From Conchocele bisecta (taxonomy: Eukaryota; Mollusca; Bivalvia; Lucinida; Thyasiridae), in contig CM055265.1 in the NCBI GenBank assembly GCA_029237695.1, positions 81,772,447 through 81,836,446 on the forward strand: a stretch of 64,000 nucleotides of DNA, in the 5' to 3' direction. The notes below the pieces were generated by a model, which ran no database searches, had not been told where the DNA came from, and saw only the letters and a list, made by a program, of their open reading frames with translations. Shown here one piece after another: positions 1-13,100 of this stretch (the stretch's first letter is position 1; every line of letters starts with the position of its first letter). A program made the translations under genes and the position numbers.

Positions 1-190
1 TTTATCATCAAAAACATGCTTTAGAATAATTTGCAACATGCTTTGACAGCACTTCAGAATCATTTCCATGATTCATTTCCATGATTCTGAAGTGCTGTCA
101 TACCATGTTTTATTGAGAAATAACGCAAGATATAAAAGCACCAGCAGACGACAATTGTTGTGTGTAGCGGTCTAAGGGTTAGGTCTTGTT
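1..190. mobile_element. MITE family A, cut by window edge
   Basis: Contains the family hairpin around CAGCACTTCAGAATCATTTCC and ends CAGCAGACGACAATTGTTGT then GTAGCGGTCTAAGGGTTAG. The left end is outside the window. Confidence 0.8.
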
Positions 191-390
191 TTGATATTAT
201 TTGATGTTATCCAAGCACAAATGATGTCCAGGATTTTAGAATCACCGCTAGTGTGTTTGTTCTGGGTGGGAAATGGGTTTTGAGACCAGTAAAAAATGAC
301 CAAATATTTATATGAATATACAGATGATGATATACGTATAAACATGTATTATAAACATGTATTCCATGAATGATAGATCAATTACGAAAC

Positions 391-570
391 ATATACAGTG
401 GAACCTCTCTAAACCGGACACCAAGAAAAGATATGTCGTCTCATTTTGAGAGGTTTCTTGCCAACATATCTCAGATAATAATGCATGTTCATGATTGCAG
501 AAGACATAAGTATGTCCCAGAATGGTCATATGCCTGATTTACAGTGGAACATCTCTAAAACCGGTCAGTT
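391..570. mobile_element. Two pogo-like ends in direct order
   Basis: ACAGTGGAACCTCTCTAAAC at 393 and TACAGTGGAACATCTCTAAA at 540. CAGTGGAACCTCTC termini are typical of Tigger/pogo-type MITEs in many animals. No complete element is present. Confidence 0.6.
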
Positions 571-595
571 AAATGTTGTAATACCTTAATTGTTA

Positions 596-2882
596 GAGCT
601 CCAGATAAGGTGTGTATTGGCGTATTTTACTCACTTATTTTAGCAGAATGCGCACTGATTATCAAAAATTGGAGTACAAACTCACAGCAATATGAAAATA
701 CGCATTGAGTAACAAATTGAGTACCGGTGTAACAGGAAATCTTCCCCCCCTGGAAATCTTCCCCCCTGGGGGGGAATATTTCCAGGCTTAAGCCTAGGAA
801 ATCTTCCCCCCCGCCTGGAAATTCTCCCCGCCCCCCCCCCCCCCCCCCCCCCAACACCCCATCACCACCTTCACAGACACTGTCCACAAAACTTTTAATG
901 TATTTTTATATACATTGTTGATATTATGCTCCGGAGCATACAAAATGCACATGCTAGAACCAGTCTGTTGGTAACAGAGGACGTAATATCCTTACATGTA
1001 TACCCAACTAACATAGTCATAATGTATGTCTGCTTGTGGAGAAGTATGTGAATAGGCGAGGCAGTATTTTCTATAAAAGAGCTCTCCAATTTAGTATAAT
1101 ATCTATACATAGACAATATAGTGGTGGTGGGGCGGTAGAGATTATATTTACCGGTATATGCAATAATTCCCCATTACCGTACCATAACTATTATGTATGT
1201 TGGCTGGTAGAGAGTTCTCTAGGTTAAATCTACCATAGCTGCATATGATTGGTATAAATGTATAGCACATGGTGGGGGTGGGTCTAGAAAATAAAAACAG
1301 TATATCTGTGTAGAACAGCAAGCATGTGGCATGTATTGGTGGGGGGGGGGGGGGGAGATTTTCCTAGGAAATATTCCCCCCCGCCACCATCTACCATATG
1401 CATAGTGGATATGGACGTCTCTTTGTAGACAAGAACAGCCCACGATTGGGGGAGTATTTCTGATGAAATGAAATAATGTAATACTATGTTGGTGTAGAAC
1501 AGATAGCATGTGGCATGTATTGGTGGAGGGGGGGAGATTTTCCTAGGAAATATTCCACCACCCCCCCCCCCCCCCCTAGGAAATATTCCACCCCCGCCAC
1601 CATCTACCATATGCATAGTGGATATGGACGTCTCTTTGTAGACAAGAACAGCCCACGATTGGGGGAGTATTTCTGATGAAATGAAATAATGTATGTTGGT
1701 GTAGGACAGATAGCATGTGGCATGTATTGGTTGGGGAGGGGGGGGGGGGGAGATTTTCCTAGGAAATATTCCCCCCCGCCACCATCTACCCTATGCATAG
1801 TGGATGTGTTTGTCTCTTTGTAGACAAGAATAGCCCACGATTGGGAGTGTATTTCTGAAGAAACAAAATAATGTATGTTGGTGTAGAACAGACAGCATGT
1901 GCCATGTATTGGTGGGGGGGGGGATTTTTCTTAGGAAAATCTCCCCCCCCCCCTCCCTCAATACATGGCACATGCTATCTCTTCTACACCAACATACATT
2001 ATTTCATCAGAAATACTCCCCCAATCGTGGGTTATTCTTGTCTACAAAGAGACATCCACATCCGCTATGCATATGGTAGTTAGTTGGGGGGGAATATTTC
2101 CTAGGAAAATCTCACACCCTCCCCCTCCCTCAATACATGCCAAATGCTATCTGTTCTACACCAACATACATTATTTCATCATGAGGGAGGGGGCGTTATT
2201 CTTGTCTACAAAGAGACATTCACATCCGCTATGCATATGGTAGATGGTTGGTGGGGCAGGATATTTCCTAGGAAAATCTCCCCCCCCCCCCGCCAATATG
2301 TGTCACATGCTAACTGTTCTACATTTTCACTTGATCAGAAATCTTCCCCCAATCTTGTGATATTCTTGTCTATCAAGGGACTTACACTATGCATATGGTA
2401 GATTGGGGTGGGGTGTGATGGAGGTGATTTCTTATGTTCCCCTTTCTTATACTACCAAATGGCATACATTGTGCGTGCCTATGTGCACATGTTTGGTGGG
2501 AAATAATTCTGCTTTGTACCATTCAAACACAAACTTTTGGGTGGGGGGGAGAATTTCCAGGGTGGGGGGGGGGGGAGATTTAATTTCCTAGGCTCGATCT
2601 CGAAGATTTCCAGGGGGGGGGGAATTTCCTGTGACACCGGTAGTGAAAGTACTGTAATAAAGTTGAAATTTACTTAGTTGAGCTGCAAAATACTTTTTTG
2701 CAGCTCACATAAGTGCATTTTTATATGTGTTTTATTTTGTGTTATCATGTTATCATTTGTTCCCTTTGTAATGAGGAAGAAAATAAATAATACCGGTACA
2801 TTTGTAAAAGTAAAATACATATTGAATTTGAAATCTGGGGATACAATACTCTGTAGATACAAAACTTATCTGGAGCTCTGCC
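596..2882. mobile_element. TIR element with inverted G-rich satellite
   Basis: AGAGCTCCAGATAAGG at the left pairs with CTTATCTGGAGCTCT at the right. The interior (about 1280-2400) holds ~180-bp units with GGCATGTATTGGTGGGG, TTTTCCTAGGAAATATTCCC and ATATGCATAGTGGATATGGA. The units flip orientation near 1955. Runs of C or G up to about 20 bp occur. Confidence 0.83.
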
Positions 2883-2949
2883 TTGTTTGAAAGTGATTGC
2901 TGATAAGAAAAGAAGTCCAGCTGGAAAAACACTATTTCAGTCCAAGTAG

Positions 2950-3215
2950 GTACTGGGCATTTATTAAAGGTAATTAATTTAATAAAATCCAGGATACTTT
3001 CAGTGTCCGGCTAAGTGACTGGTGTTGTTAGGACCTAGCTAGCACCAGGCCAGGTTATTCTTCAGGACTGAATATCTTCTTTTTTTTCTGTAAATATTCG
3101 GCTCTGATTTCGGGATTTACTCACCATCTCAACAGGTTACATATGGGATTCGACCCCGCTAACCCGGCGTACATGACCTTAACTGTTGACAGGCCATTAA
3201 ACACTCATTAAACCA
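2950..3215 (+). mobile_element. SINE-like repeat, 3' part
   Basis: TAGCACCAGGCCAGGTTATT, GGATTCGACCCCGCTAACCC and TAACTGTTGACAGGCCATTA match the 3' half of the tRNA-related SINE found complete at 54925. Confidence 0.72.
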
Positions 3216-3316
3216 GTGTCAAAACTGGGTGATGAGCATGTGTGCCTGATGGAATGATGATGGTACATGTATGTTGACAATGGAAATAGCAATGGTATTT
3301 ACATGTAGATAGAGTT

Positions 3317-3466
3317 AATTCAACTACCATTTTGAAATACCGGATTTATTTCCCAGAGACATCTGGAAATTCGATAAAGAAACGAGTGCGGAGCACAACT
3401 TTCTTTGCTGGATTTACATGTAAAGGGAAATAAATCTGGTATTTCAAAAAGGTAGTGAAATAAATT
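3317..3466. mobile_element. Small TIR element
   Basis: ACTACCATTTTGAAATACCG and TGGTATTTCAAAAAGGTAGT form inverted ends about 150 bp apart. A similar left end recurs near 55510-55550. Confidence 0.75.
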
Positions 3467-3518
3467 GTATAGTACATGCTCTGCGAAAAATGTGAAATTT
3501 GTTCATGGGCCAACTTAC

Positions 3519-3875
3519 TATAGGAATGAATGGCCTTTTTGTGGAATTTATCGGCGTATAAACTTGGAAAAGTCGCGGGAATACTGGACGAAGGCCGGAA
3601 GGCCTCGTCCAGTATTCCCGCGACTTTTCCAAGTTTATATCCCCGATAAATTCCACAAAAAGGCCATTCATTCCTTATAATTCCAGCATTTGAAATAAAT
3701 TCATCAAGAAAATGTGTTTATTTTCCGTTTTCTTAAGAATTATTTTAACTGCGCCTGACGGTTACGGAAAGTAGTTCGGCATGGAGTTTACTGGGATATA
3801 AATTCTGGACAGAGACTTGCTACGGACCAATCAAATGTTAGGGAATTGTGTAAATATTTTTGTGCTGGAATTATA
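3519..3875. mobile_element. Palindrome-plus-body element P
   Basis: The first ~160 bp are a near-perfect palindrome from AGGAATGAATGGCCTTTTTG to its complement, around GGCCGGAAGGCC. The remaining ~200 bp are bounded by TATAATTCCAGCA and TGCTGGAATTATA. The palindrome creates twin open frames that are not genes. Confidence 0.87.
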
Positions 3876-4063
3876 ACGTGATAATATTTACAATTTTGAC
3901 ATTAGCGTATGAATTCTTTCTTCGCCGGCAATGACGTCAAAACATGACGTCAATTACGTCTCGCGACTGTCTAGGAGTAAATGTTTCCTTCAAGGAAATA
4001 AATCCTACCAGAATCACGGTAAATCACTGGGTAGCATGTACAATAACAGTATATGGGTGTCTG

Positions 4064-4141
4064 CTATGAATTGACAACATCTTTTTTGTAACGTCTGATG
4101 CCATGAACCTCTTGTCCTTCCAAATTCTTCACAATGTAGGT
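4064..4141 (-). CDS. Unknown minus-strand gene, terminal exon
   Basis: On the minus strand gaatgtgtttcag is followed by codons for TYIVKNLEGQEVHGIRRYKK, then DVVNS and TAG. Phase 0 start fits the preceding exon. A minus-strand AATAAA occurs near 3717-3722 inside a palindromic repeat, about 340 bp past the stop. Confidence 0.75.
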   Translation of the reverse strand, partial: TYIVKNLEGQEVHGIRRYKKDVVNS

Positions 4142-7100
4142 CTGAAACACATTCACAAATACGGCTCACCTCTGGAAATATAGTAGAACTTATATGAGAC
4201 ACAATTTTGTACCGTCGGTCATCCGCGTAATTTCAATAAATACGTTTACAATATTTTTCATAAATATAGTCAAAAGTTGACAAAATTAGTACATGTACAT
4301 GCGAAATTATGTACTCTGATGAACATGTTGTCAACTTTTGACGCCATTTACTGAAAATATTGTAAATTTTGTAAACATATTTCATGAAATTAAGCAGATG
4401 TCCGAAGGTGCAAAATCACATGGCGCGTCTCATATATGGCGATGACTGGAGAAATGGGGGTAGCTTCTGATCATATTTGAAATAGCACATTCTTGTAGCC
4501 TGATAACGAAATATATTAGAAGCATGACGGGTGTTGATGTTGATGGTATGGAAAACAGTGTAGCTCCAGATCAGACTGCGGAGGCACTGGCTGATCTGGA
4601 TATACACTGGTCGCAAAACCCGTAAGCCCCGTATCTTCAACAAAAATCATGATGTCGTGATTTTCAGGGATGTAATAGTTTTGACTATTGACCGGGCACG
4701 TGGAACTATTGACCGGGCACGCTGAACTATTGCCCAGGGACATCAAAACCCAGGGAATTAGTCAAAACTATGCAATATCAACTTATAAGGGAGTTGGGTA
4801 ATAATATATTTTACAAGTAGTTCTAAGGGAAGTTACTTGTGATTTTCCAAGTTTTGTAACCTATTTATAAGATTGGCCAATTGGTGTGATGGAGGGAAGG
4901 TCAATCATCAGTGGACCATGGGACTGCAGCTTGTTTCGGCTTTCTGTGCTATTGCTGTGTTAAAGGTACATGCCCACTCAGTAGGCACAAAATGTTCTTT
5001 ATATCAGTAGCCGATTTCACCAAAATTGCAAAGTGTACTTATCTTGCTAAATACACTCTGAGGGAGAAATTTTCCATTTCCGGATAAATTTATTATTTTT
5101 TATTATACTGAATTTATTACATTATCACATCCATTTTGAATTGCAAAGTGTACTTATCTTGCTAAATACACTCTAAGGGAGAAATTTTCCATTTCCGGAT
5201 AAATTTATTATTTTTTATTATACTGAATTTATTACATTATCACATCCATTTTGGCTGTGATAATGTAATAAATTCAGTATAATAATTCTGTATACATGTA
5301 CTTTTAATCATCAAACATATACAGTCGTTAGTTCTATATGAAATAATGCATTTCGGGAAAAATAAATTATTACTCCCTCAAAGTATACTTTTCAATTTTG
5401 GTGAAATCGGCTACAGAGACATCATCTGAGACATTTTCTGGCAAAATAAACATTCGTTCACTATTACCCCACATATTGATTGGCATTTTTATACATTTTA
5501 TATTAGATGTAAATTTCCACACTTATATCAGGGGCGATAACCGTGTTTCCTTAAATGTTAATGGACATTACTATTTATTCTCTGTATTTATTTTTTGATG
5601 CGCAATGATCATACTTTATAATCTGTCGAAATTATTATTTTTTCAGGTGACACATTTAATTAGTATAACTAATTAAAAAAATATCATGCCTCATTTGCAT
5701 ATGAAAATAGCATGATACCACCGTGAGTCACTATCAGTAAAATAAATATTACTAAATGATTATATCTGTATAGTGGGCACTCTTAATTTGTAGAACTGGT
5801 GGAATAGTGACACAATTATACACTTATTTAATTCCTGTAATGAACAGTTTGTGCCTACAGAGTGGGCATGTACCTTTAACCCTTTCAACACCACAGACCT
5901 CTATAGAGACAATGTTTGCAAACAGTGCAGATCCAGATGAGCCAGCTCGTAACGAGCCGTCTCATCAGGATCTCTACTGTTTGTTAATAATTTTAAACGT
6001 CGTACAGATTACCCTTTTAGAAGAATGGGATAATTTGAATGAACAAAATTAATGAAATAGCGTGAAACATTGGCATGGAACATCCTATTAAGGCATCACG
6101 GGACGGTTGAAAATAGCCAAAATTGACTGGTTTTCTGAGGGTGACTTATAAAAATCACCGCCTCTCACAATCAGCTAAGGAGGCTCTTGCGACAAGTATT
6201 GACAAATACTCGCAAATGAAGTACAAATAGCACGCCACAATAAAAATTCAGTAACCGCATCAGATGTGTTCAATTAATTTTTTACAAAGATACCCCACCC
6301 ACCTATTTTTGGCCAAAAGTTTCAACACGACTGAATTTATCGGAATTGTTTTCATGAAAATATGAGGCACAGATACTTTGTTATGTCTTGTTCTATCACT
6401 TGTAATACCACACCATTTTCTGAAAATGATTTCAAAGCGGGGTCATAACCAGCTCAAATTTTCGCTACAAATGCCCGAAAAATACCTTAAATTCTGACGC
6501 GAAACCGTACCGGCGAGACAGCATAGCAGGCGACATTTTCCAAGATGTCAAAATCAACTGGAGCTAACATTCAGTTTCGTAGAATTATGAAATACTCTAA
6601 AAAATACACCTTGTCAAGCCTCCCAAAGTCAAGAAATATTCATAAACCTATTTTTCTAGACACACTGGTGTAACTTACAGGGTCGGTAGTGAAGTATTTA
6701 GAAAATCGTCCACCCCCTTTTTAAAGCTAGCTGCCCACTGTCCCGTGAGACCTAAGTTACTTGGTGTTGAAAGGGTTAACTACAAAGGGCTCCAGCTTAG
6801 GTCAGACATAAGTTTGAAGTGTAACAAATTTGGCACTTTCATTAACGCTTTGCATGCTAGCAGTAAAAATAGCATCCAACAAATTACGAGTATGTTTCTT
6901 GTGTCTCTCTGTAAATATTTCTTGGAATTTCATTAGAATTGCGTCCTACTGACTCAATTCTAACGAAATTCCAATACATATTCCAATACATATTCATGAT
7001 ATTTACAGGGAGGCTTAAAAGAAAATGCAATGTTTTGTCATCTGCTATTTTTGAACAATTTATAGCCCACAAATGTTACAATACAAGCTCCTTTTCTGAC

Positions 7101-10100
7101 TGAGCTGGAACCTTGTAGTTTATATTATAGGAATGAATGGCCTTTTTGTGGAATTTATCGGGGTATAAACTTGGAAAAGTCGCGGGAATACTGGACGAAG
7201 GCCTCGTATAATTCCAGCATTTGGAATACATTCATCAAGAAAATGTGTTTATTTTCCGTTTTCTTAAGACTTATTTTAACTGCGCCTCACGATTACGGAA
7301 AGTAGTTCGGCGTGGGAGTTTACTGGGATATAAATTCTGGACAGAGACTTGCTACGGGCCAATCAAATGTTAGGGAATTGTGTAAATATTGTTGTGCTGG
7401 AATTATAGCCAGATCAAACTGGGTGGGGGGGGGGGGGGGGGTGCGTTTCACTAAACTTCATTCATGTTCGCAAGTACAAATTCAGGATCGTCTGGAAATT
7501 TCAATTGATGGATTTACATGTATTGAACATAGGCTGCATATGCAGCCTATGCTCAATAAATGTAAATCCAATAAATGGTTAGAAGAAAACATTGTTAATG
7601 TAAAATTTACAGACTATCATATTATTGCACTTACGAACATTTTAGTCGTACAAAGTTTATTGAAACGGGCCCCCTGCTTCCTTGTGGTCTACCATACCTG
7701 CACCAGCTCCCCGTATTTGTCCACGTACAGCTCTATGGCGTGGGGTCGTGTGTGGCTCTTGATGGGTGTCAGGGTTTGTCTCATCCGGTCGTTCTTCCAG
7801 TCTATGAGGATCTGGCCAATAATGCAATACATGAGTGCTGTAGGCCACATACTCGATACATATTTGCATTGAAAATACCATCAATTCAATATTACTGAAT
7901 GGATTATTACTTCCGTATTCACACAATTGATACATGTGGACATATGTGACACACTTTTGCAACCGTTAACATGACCTTGGCCTTTCTTACCCTTACAAGG
8001 TCGCGGAAACCATGTTGTACGTTTTACTGGAATTGTGACAGACGTCTCGACAGACAGACGTACGAACGGACAGACTAATGGTTGGACACCTGTCACAAAA
8101 CCACATACCCATTTTTTTAAAAAAAATCCATATACGTACAAATTCTTGTTAATAAACTAATAACTTATCACGTTGTTTGGCCCCCCTCGAGTGCACATGT
8201 GGAGCACCACCCGCAAACGTGCTTTCAAATTAAGTGCTATATGTGATTGGCGGTTTTACACCAAATCGATCATGCACACGCAGTGATATGGTTCTCATCA
8301 CTGGAAATTACGTCAACGAGGCGGGACATCTGATTATAAATATAACTTTGTACGTCTTGCAACATTTAATGATTAATTTAATAGATATTGACTACGTTTA
8401 TGTGAGATGCAAATTCATAAAAAGCTTTCAATATACAAAGTGTTTCATTGTGCAGAACGGTACCTTAAATAGATGGTCTTGCGGTTCAAACTGGAACTCC
8501 ACGCCAAGTTTGAAGTTCACGTCGGCCCTCACTTGTGGGTCGTTGACGGGGTAGGGTATCTGTGTCGTCTTGATGACATCACCCTCTACCTCGAACTGAA
8601 GCTGCGGCGTACTGGTCAGTAGGTACTGCTTCTCCAACTCAGACGTGCCTGGTCAGTAGGATAATACATGTACAATATAACAGTTTCATTTGAGACATTC
8701 TGAGAGGTTGCATGGTTTGGTATCAGTTCCATAGCATGTATTTTATGCACATTGAGTCTTTGATATATAGACATATTACAGTGAAACCATGACTAAGCAT
8801 GGACAAACCGTGACTAAGCATAGACATACCATGACAAAACGTGGATAAATTATGACTAAACATAGACATACCATAACTAAACATGGACAAATCATGACTA
8901 AACATAGACATACCATGACAAAACGTGGATAAATCATGACTAAACATAGACATACCATGACAAAACGTGGATAAATCATGACTAAACATAGACATACCAT
9001 AACTAAACATGGACAAATCATGACTAAACATAGACATTCCATGACAAAGCGTGGATAAATCATGACTAAACATAGACATACCATGACTAAACATGGACAA
9101 ATCATGACTAAACATAGACATACCATGACAAAACGTGGATAAATCATGACTAAACATAGACATACCATAACTAAACATGGACAAATCATGACTAAACATA
9201 GACATTCCATGACAAAGCGTGGATAAATCATGACTAAACATAGACATACCATGACTAAACATGGACAAATCATGACTAAACATAGACATACCATGACAAA
9301 ACGTGGATAAATCATGACTAAACATAGACATACCATGACTAAACATGGACAAATCATGACTAAACATAGACATACCATGACAAAACGTGGATACATCATG
9401 ACTAAACATAGACATACCATGACTAAACATGGACAAATCATGACTAAACAGGGGCAAATCATGACTAAACATGGACAAATCATGACTGAATGTGGACAAA
9501 TCATGACTAAACAGGGACAAATCATGACCAAACAGGGACAAATCATTACTAAACAAGGACAAATCAAATGTGACTCTGGGAAACTATCATGACTGGACAA
9601 ATATGAAACAACTAAACAGGACTGGACATCATGACTAAACATGGGACAACTCATGACTAAACAGGGACAAACCATGACTAAACAGGGACAAATCATGACT
9701 AAACAGGGACAAACCATGACTAAACAGGGACAAATCATGGACAATATTTTAATGACAAATCATGACTAAACAGGGACAAACCACAACTAAACGGGGACAA
9801 ACCATGATTAAATGGTGACAAACCATGACTAAAAAAGGACAAATCATGACTAAACAGGGACAAACCACGACTAAACAGGGACAAACCATGACTAAAAAAG
9901 GACAACTCATGACTAAACAGGGACAAACCACGACTAAACAGGGACAAACCATGACTAAATGGTGACAAACCATGACTAAACAGGGACAAATCATGACTAA
10001 ACAAGGACAAATCATGACTAAATGGTGACAAACCATGACATGGTCTGCTTTCATGCTGTGACAAATCCACGCTTCTCTGGCCCTGTGTTTTCAAATGTAC

Positions 10101-13100
10101 TTCGTTTCCTTTGGCATTTGTGTGCCGACAGGCCACATTTCTAGTTTGGTATTTAAGCTGTTATCAACGATAATTCTAATATTTTCCATATGAGATAAAA
10201 GCCAAACTAATCAATTTTGACCAATGACCAACAACAGGTACCATATAATATCTAGAACCAAAAATAGCCCCTCGATTTACAGTCCGATCATGGTTTACAT
10301 AGTTATACCCCCCGCAACGAGTTGTGGGGGGGTGCGTATACTGGAGTCAGGTTGTCCGGTCCGTCCGTGCGTCCGTCTGTCCGTGCGTCCGTCCGTCCGT
10401 GCGTCCGTAAACTTAACATCAGAGAAATATTGTTATAACTTCTATTTCCTTCATCTAAAATGCTTGATATTTCACACATGCATTCCTGTAAGGCTCTACT
10501 ACCATGCTGTGCCAAATCCACGACCGTCCAACCCCCGCAGATCCCAAGGTCAAGGTCAAATACTTAGTCTCTTTACAAAACTAACATTAGAAATATTGTT
10601 CTAATCTTCTATTTCCTTCATCTAAAATGCTTAATATTACACAATGCATTCCAGTAAGGCTCTACTACCATGCTGTGCCAAATCCACGACCGTCCAACCC
10701 CCGCTGATCCCAACGTCAAGGTCAAATACTTAGTCTCTTTACAAAACTTAACATCAGAGAAATATTGTTCTAACTTCTATTTCCTTCATCTAAAATTCTT
10801 AATATTTCACACATGCATTCCTGTAAGGCTCTAATACCATGCTGTGCCAAATCTATGACCGTCCAACCCCCGCTGATCCCAATGTCAAGGTCAAATACTT
10901 AGTCTCTTTACAAAACTTAACATCAGAGAAATAAGTTATAACTTCTATTTCCTTCATTGAAAATTCTTATTATTTCACTTGTGCATTCCTCTAAGGTTGT
11001 ACTATCATGCTGTGACAAATCTACGACTGTCCAACCCCCGCTGATCCCAAGGTCAAGGTCACATACTTAGTCTCTTTACAAAACTTAACATCAGAGAAAT
11101 ATGTTATAACTTCTAGTTCATTCATTGAAAATTCTTAATATATCATATGCTGTGACAAATCCCCGCTGATCTCGAGGTCAACGTCACATACATACCGTAT
11201 AACCTCGAATTAACACCCCCCTCCGGGGGCGTTAATTCGAGGTTATACGGTAGTCTCTTTACAAAACTTAACATCAGAGAAATCGGTTATAACTTCTATT
11301 TCCTTGCTCGGATCTGCTTCATATTTCACACACTCATTGCTCCAATGGACCTCTACCACCCTGTGACAAATTCACGTTCATGCCGCTCGCGCTAATCCCA
11401 GAGTCAAGGTCACAAGCCCACACACTTGGAAATTTTTACATATTTTAGGGGTACCTGGGCCCACGCGGGGGGTATTCCGTAAGCCTCTCTTACTGACCAA
11501 TCTAGTTTTAATAAGTGTGCCGTTTTCGTTGTACTGCCTAAGCTCAGGATAATGGGCAGATCTAAAATGGTCACAAATACCATAAGAATATCAATGTGTA
11601 TCTTGATGCACAAGTGGCCAAGTAATTATACCATTTACTGATTTGTGGCCGTGACCGGAGAAACGGGGCTCATGGGTTTAGCGACCAATGAATAGATCCA
11701 GATCAGCCAATGTATCCGCAGGGTCTGATCAGGATCTGCTCTGTTTGCCATTCCATCAAAACACCTGCTTCTAACAAGCTGTCAGGCTACAAGAATGTTC
11801 TATTTGATCTGGATCTACACTCGTTACAAATCCCATACGCCCTATTTCTCCAGTCAAAGCGAGATTTGTGATAAGTGAATCAATGCTATCGTACCGACGG
11901 CATCGTAGAACGGTGGCATGTTGTCATCCTGCATGTGTATCCAAGTGCCCTGAAACTGCTTTCTCACCTCTTCCACCATTGTCGGAGTCTTGGTGTAATG
12001 ATTTCTTTCAGTTTCTGTAATAATTAATAATAATTTGTGTGGTCGTGCCAATAATATAGAGGATTCAGAATGATCTATATAGCCGATTTCATCAAAATTG
12101 CAAAGCATACTTATCTAGCAAAGTATACTTTGAGGGAGTAATCATTATTTTTAGCCAGGTTTTTTGAAAAAAAATCCAGGCTATTGGATTGGCGAAAGCC
12201 GGGCGGGCGGGCGGGCGGCGGGCGGGCGGCCGGCCGGCCGGCGTCCACAATCAATGTTAAGTTTTCATGTTTGAGTCCATTTCTTTGTTACTGTACCACC
12301 TAGGACCACCAAACTTTCACAGCTTCATAATCAAGGGGTGCCCACCACATATCACTATCCAACATGTTACTTTTTTTTTAACTTGACCCATTTTTTCCGC
12401 GCAGTCGACTTAGCCATTTTCAATGTTAAGTTTTCGCGTTTACAATGTTAAGTTTTCGTGTTTAACTCCACTTCTTTGGTACTGTACCACCTAGGACCAC
12501 CAAACTTTCACAGCTTCATAACCAAGGGGTGCCCACCACATACAACTATCCAACATGTGACCATTTGTTTTACCTTCACCTATTATTTCTACGTAATTGA
12601 CTTAAATTAGCCATTTTCAACGTTAACTTTTTAACGTACGTCTGGTTAAAGTTTTTTGGTTAAAAGTTTTTCGTTATTCTATATCTCTGCAACTGTTTCG
12701 CCCATTACCTTGAAACTTCACATGGGTGTTTATCATCATCCATATTTTCATGCTAACCCCCAACCGTGCGGCCCCTGTGCCCAATGTCAAGGTCAAATTA
12801 CTTTGAATTTTTTTGTTAAAGTTTTTTTGTGTACTATATCTCTGCAACTGCTTCATCCATTACCTTGATACTTAACATGGGTGTTTATCATCATTGTCGC
12901 ACCCGCTTGCGGAAAGCGCGATATTGTCGGCATTTTGGCATATGTCCGTCTGTCCGTCCGTACGTCCGTGTGTCCGGTTAAAGTTTTTTTTTCGAAGTTT
13001 TTCCATCTACTATATCTATTTATTTAGTGTCCATGCCTCGCCCCAAGGCGCGACATGCAGACCACGGCCATCTAGTCTACAAAAAGTGGGTATATTTATG

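Noticed and set aside
7312..7872. 186-codon plus-strand frame
   Set aside because: It crosses element P, a G-run, MITE G and the antisense of a real minus-strand exon.
8723..9744. Long minus-strand open frames repeating MFSHDLS or CPCLVMI
   Set aside because: Pure products of a 21-bp tandem repeat without stops; no non-repeat coding segment, start context or splice sites support a gene.
8780..10040. CRISPR-like regular repeats
   Set aside because: Continuous tandem repeat without unique spacers, in an intron-bearing eukaryotic locus.
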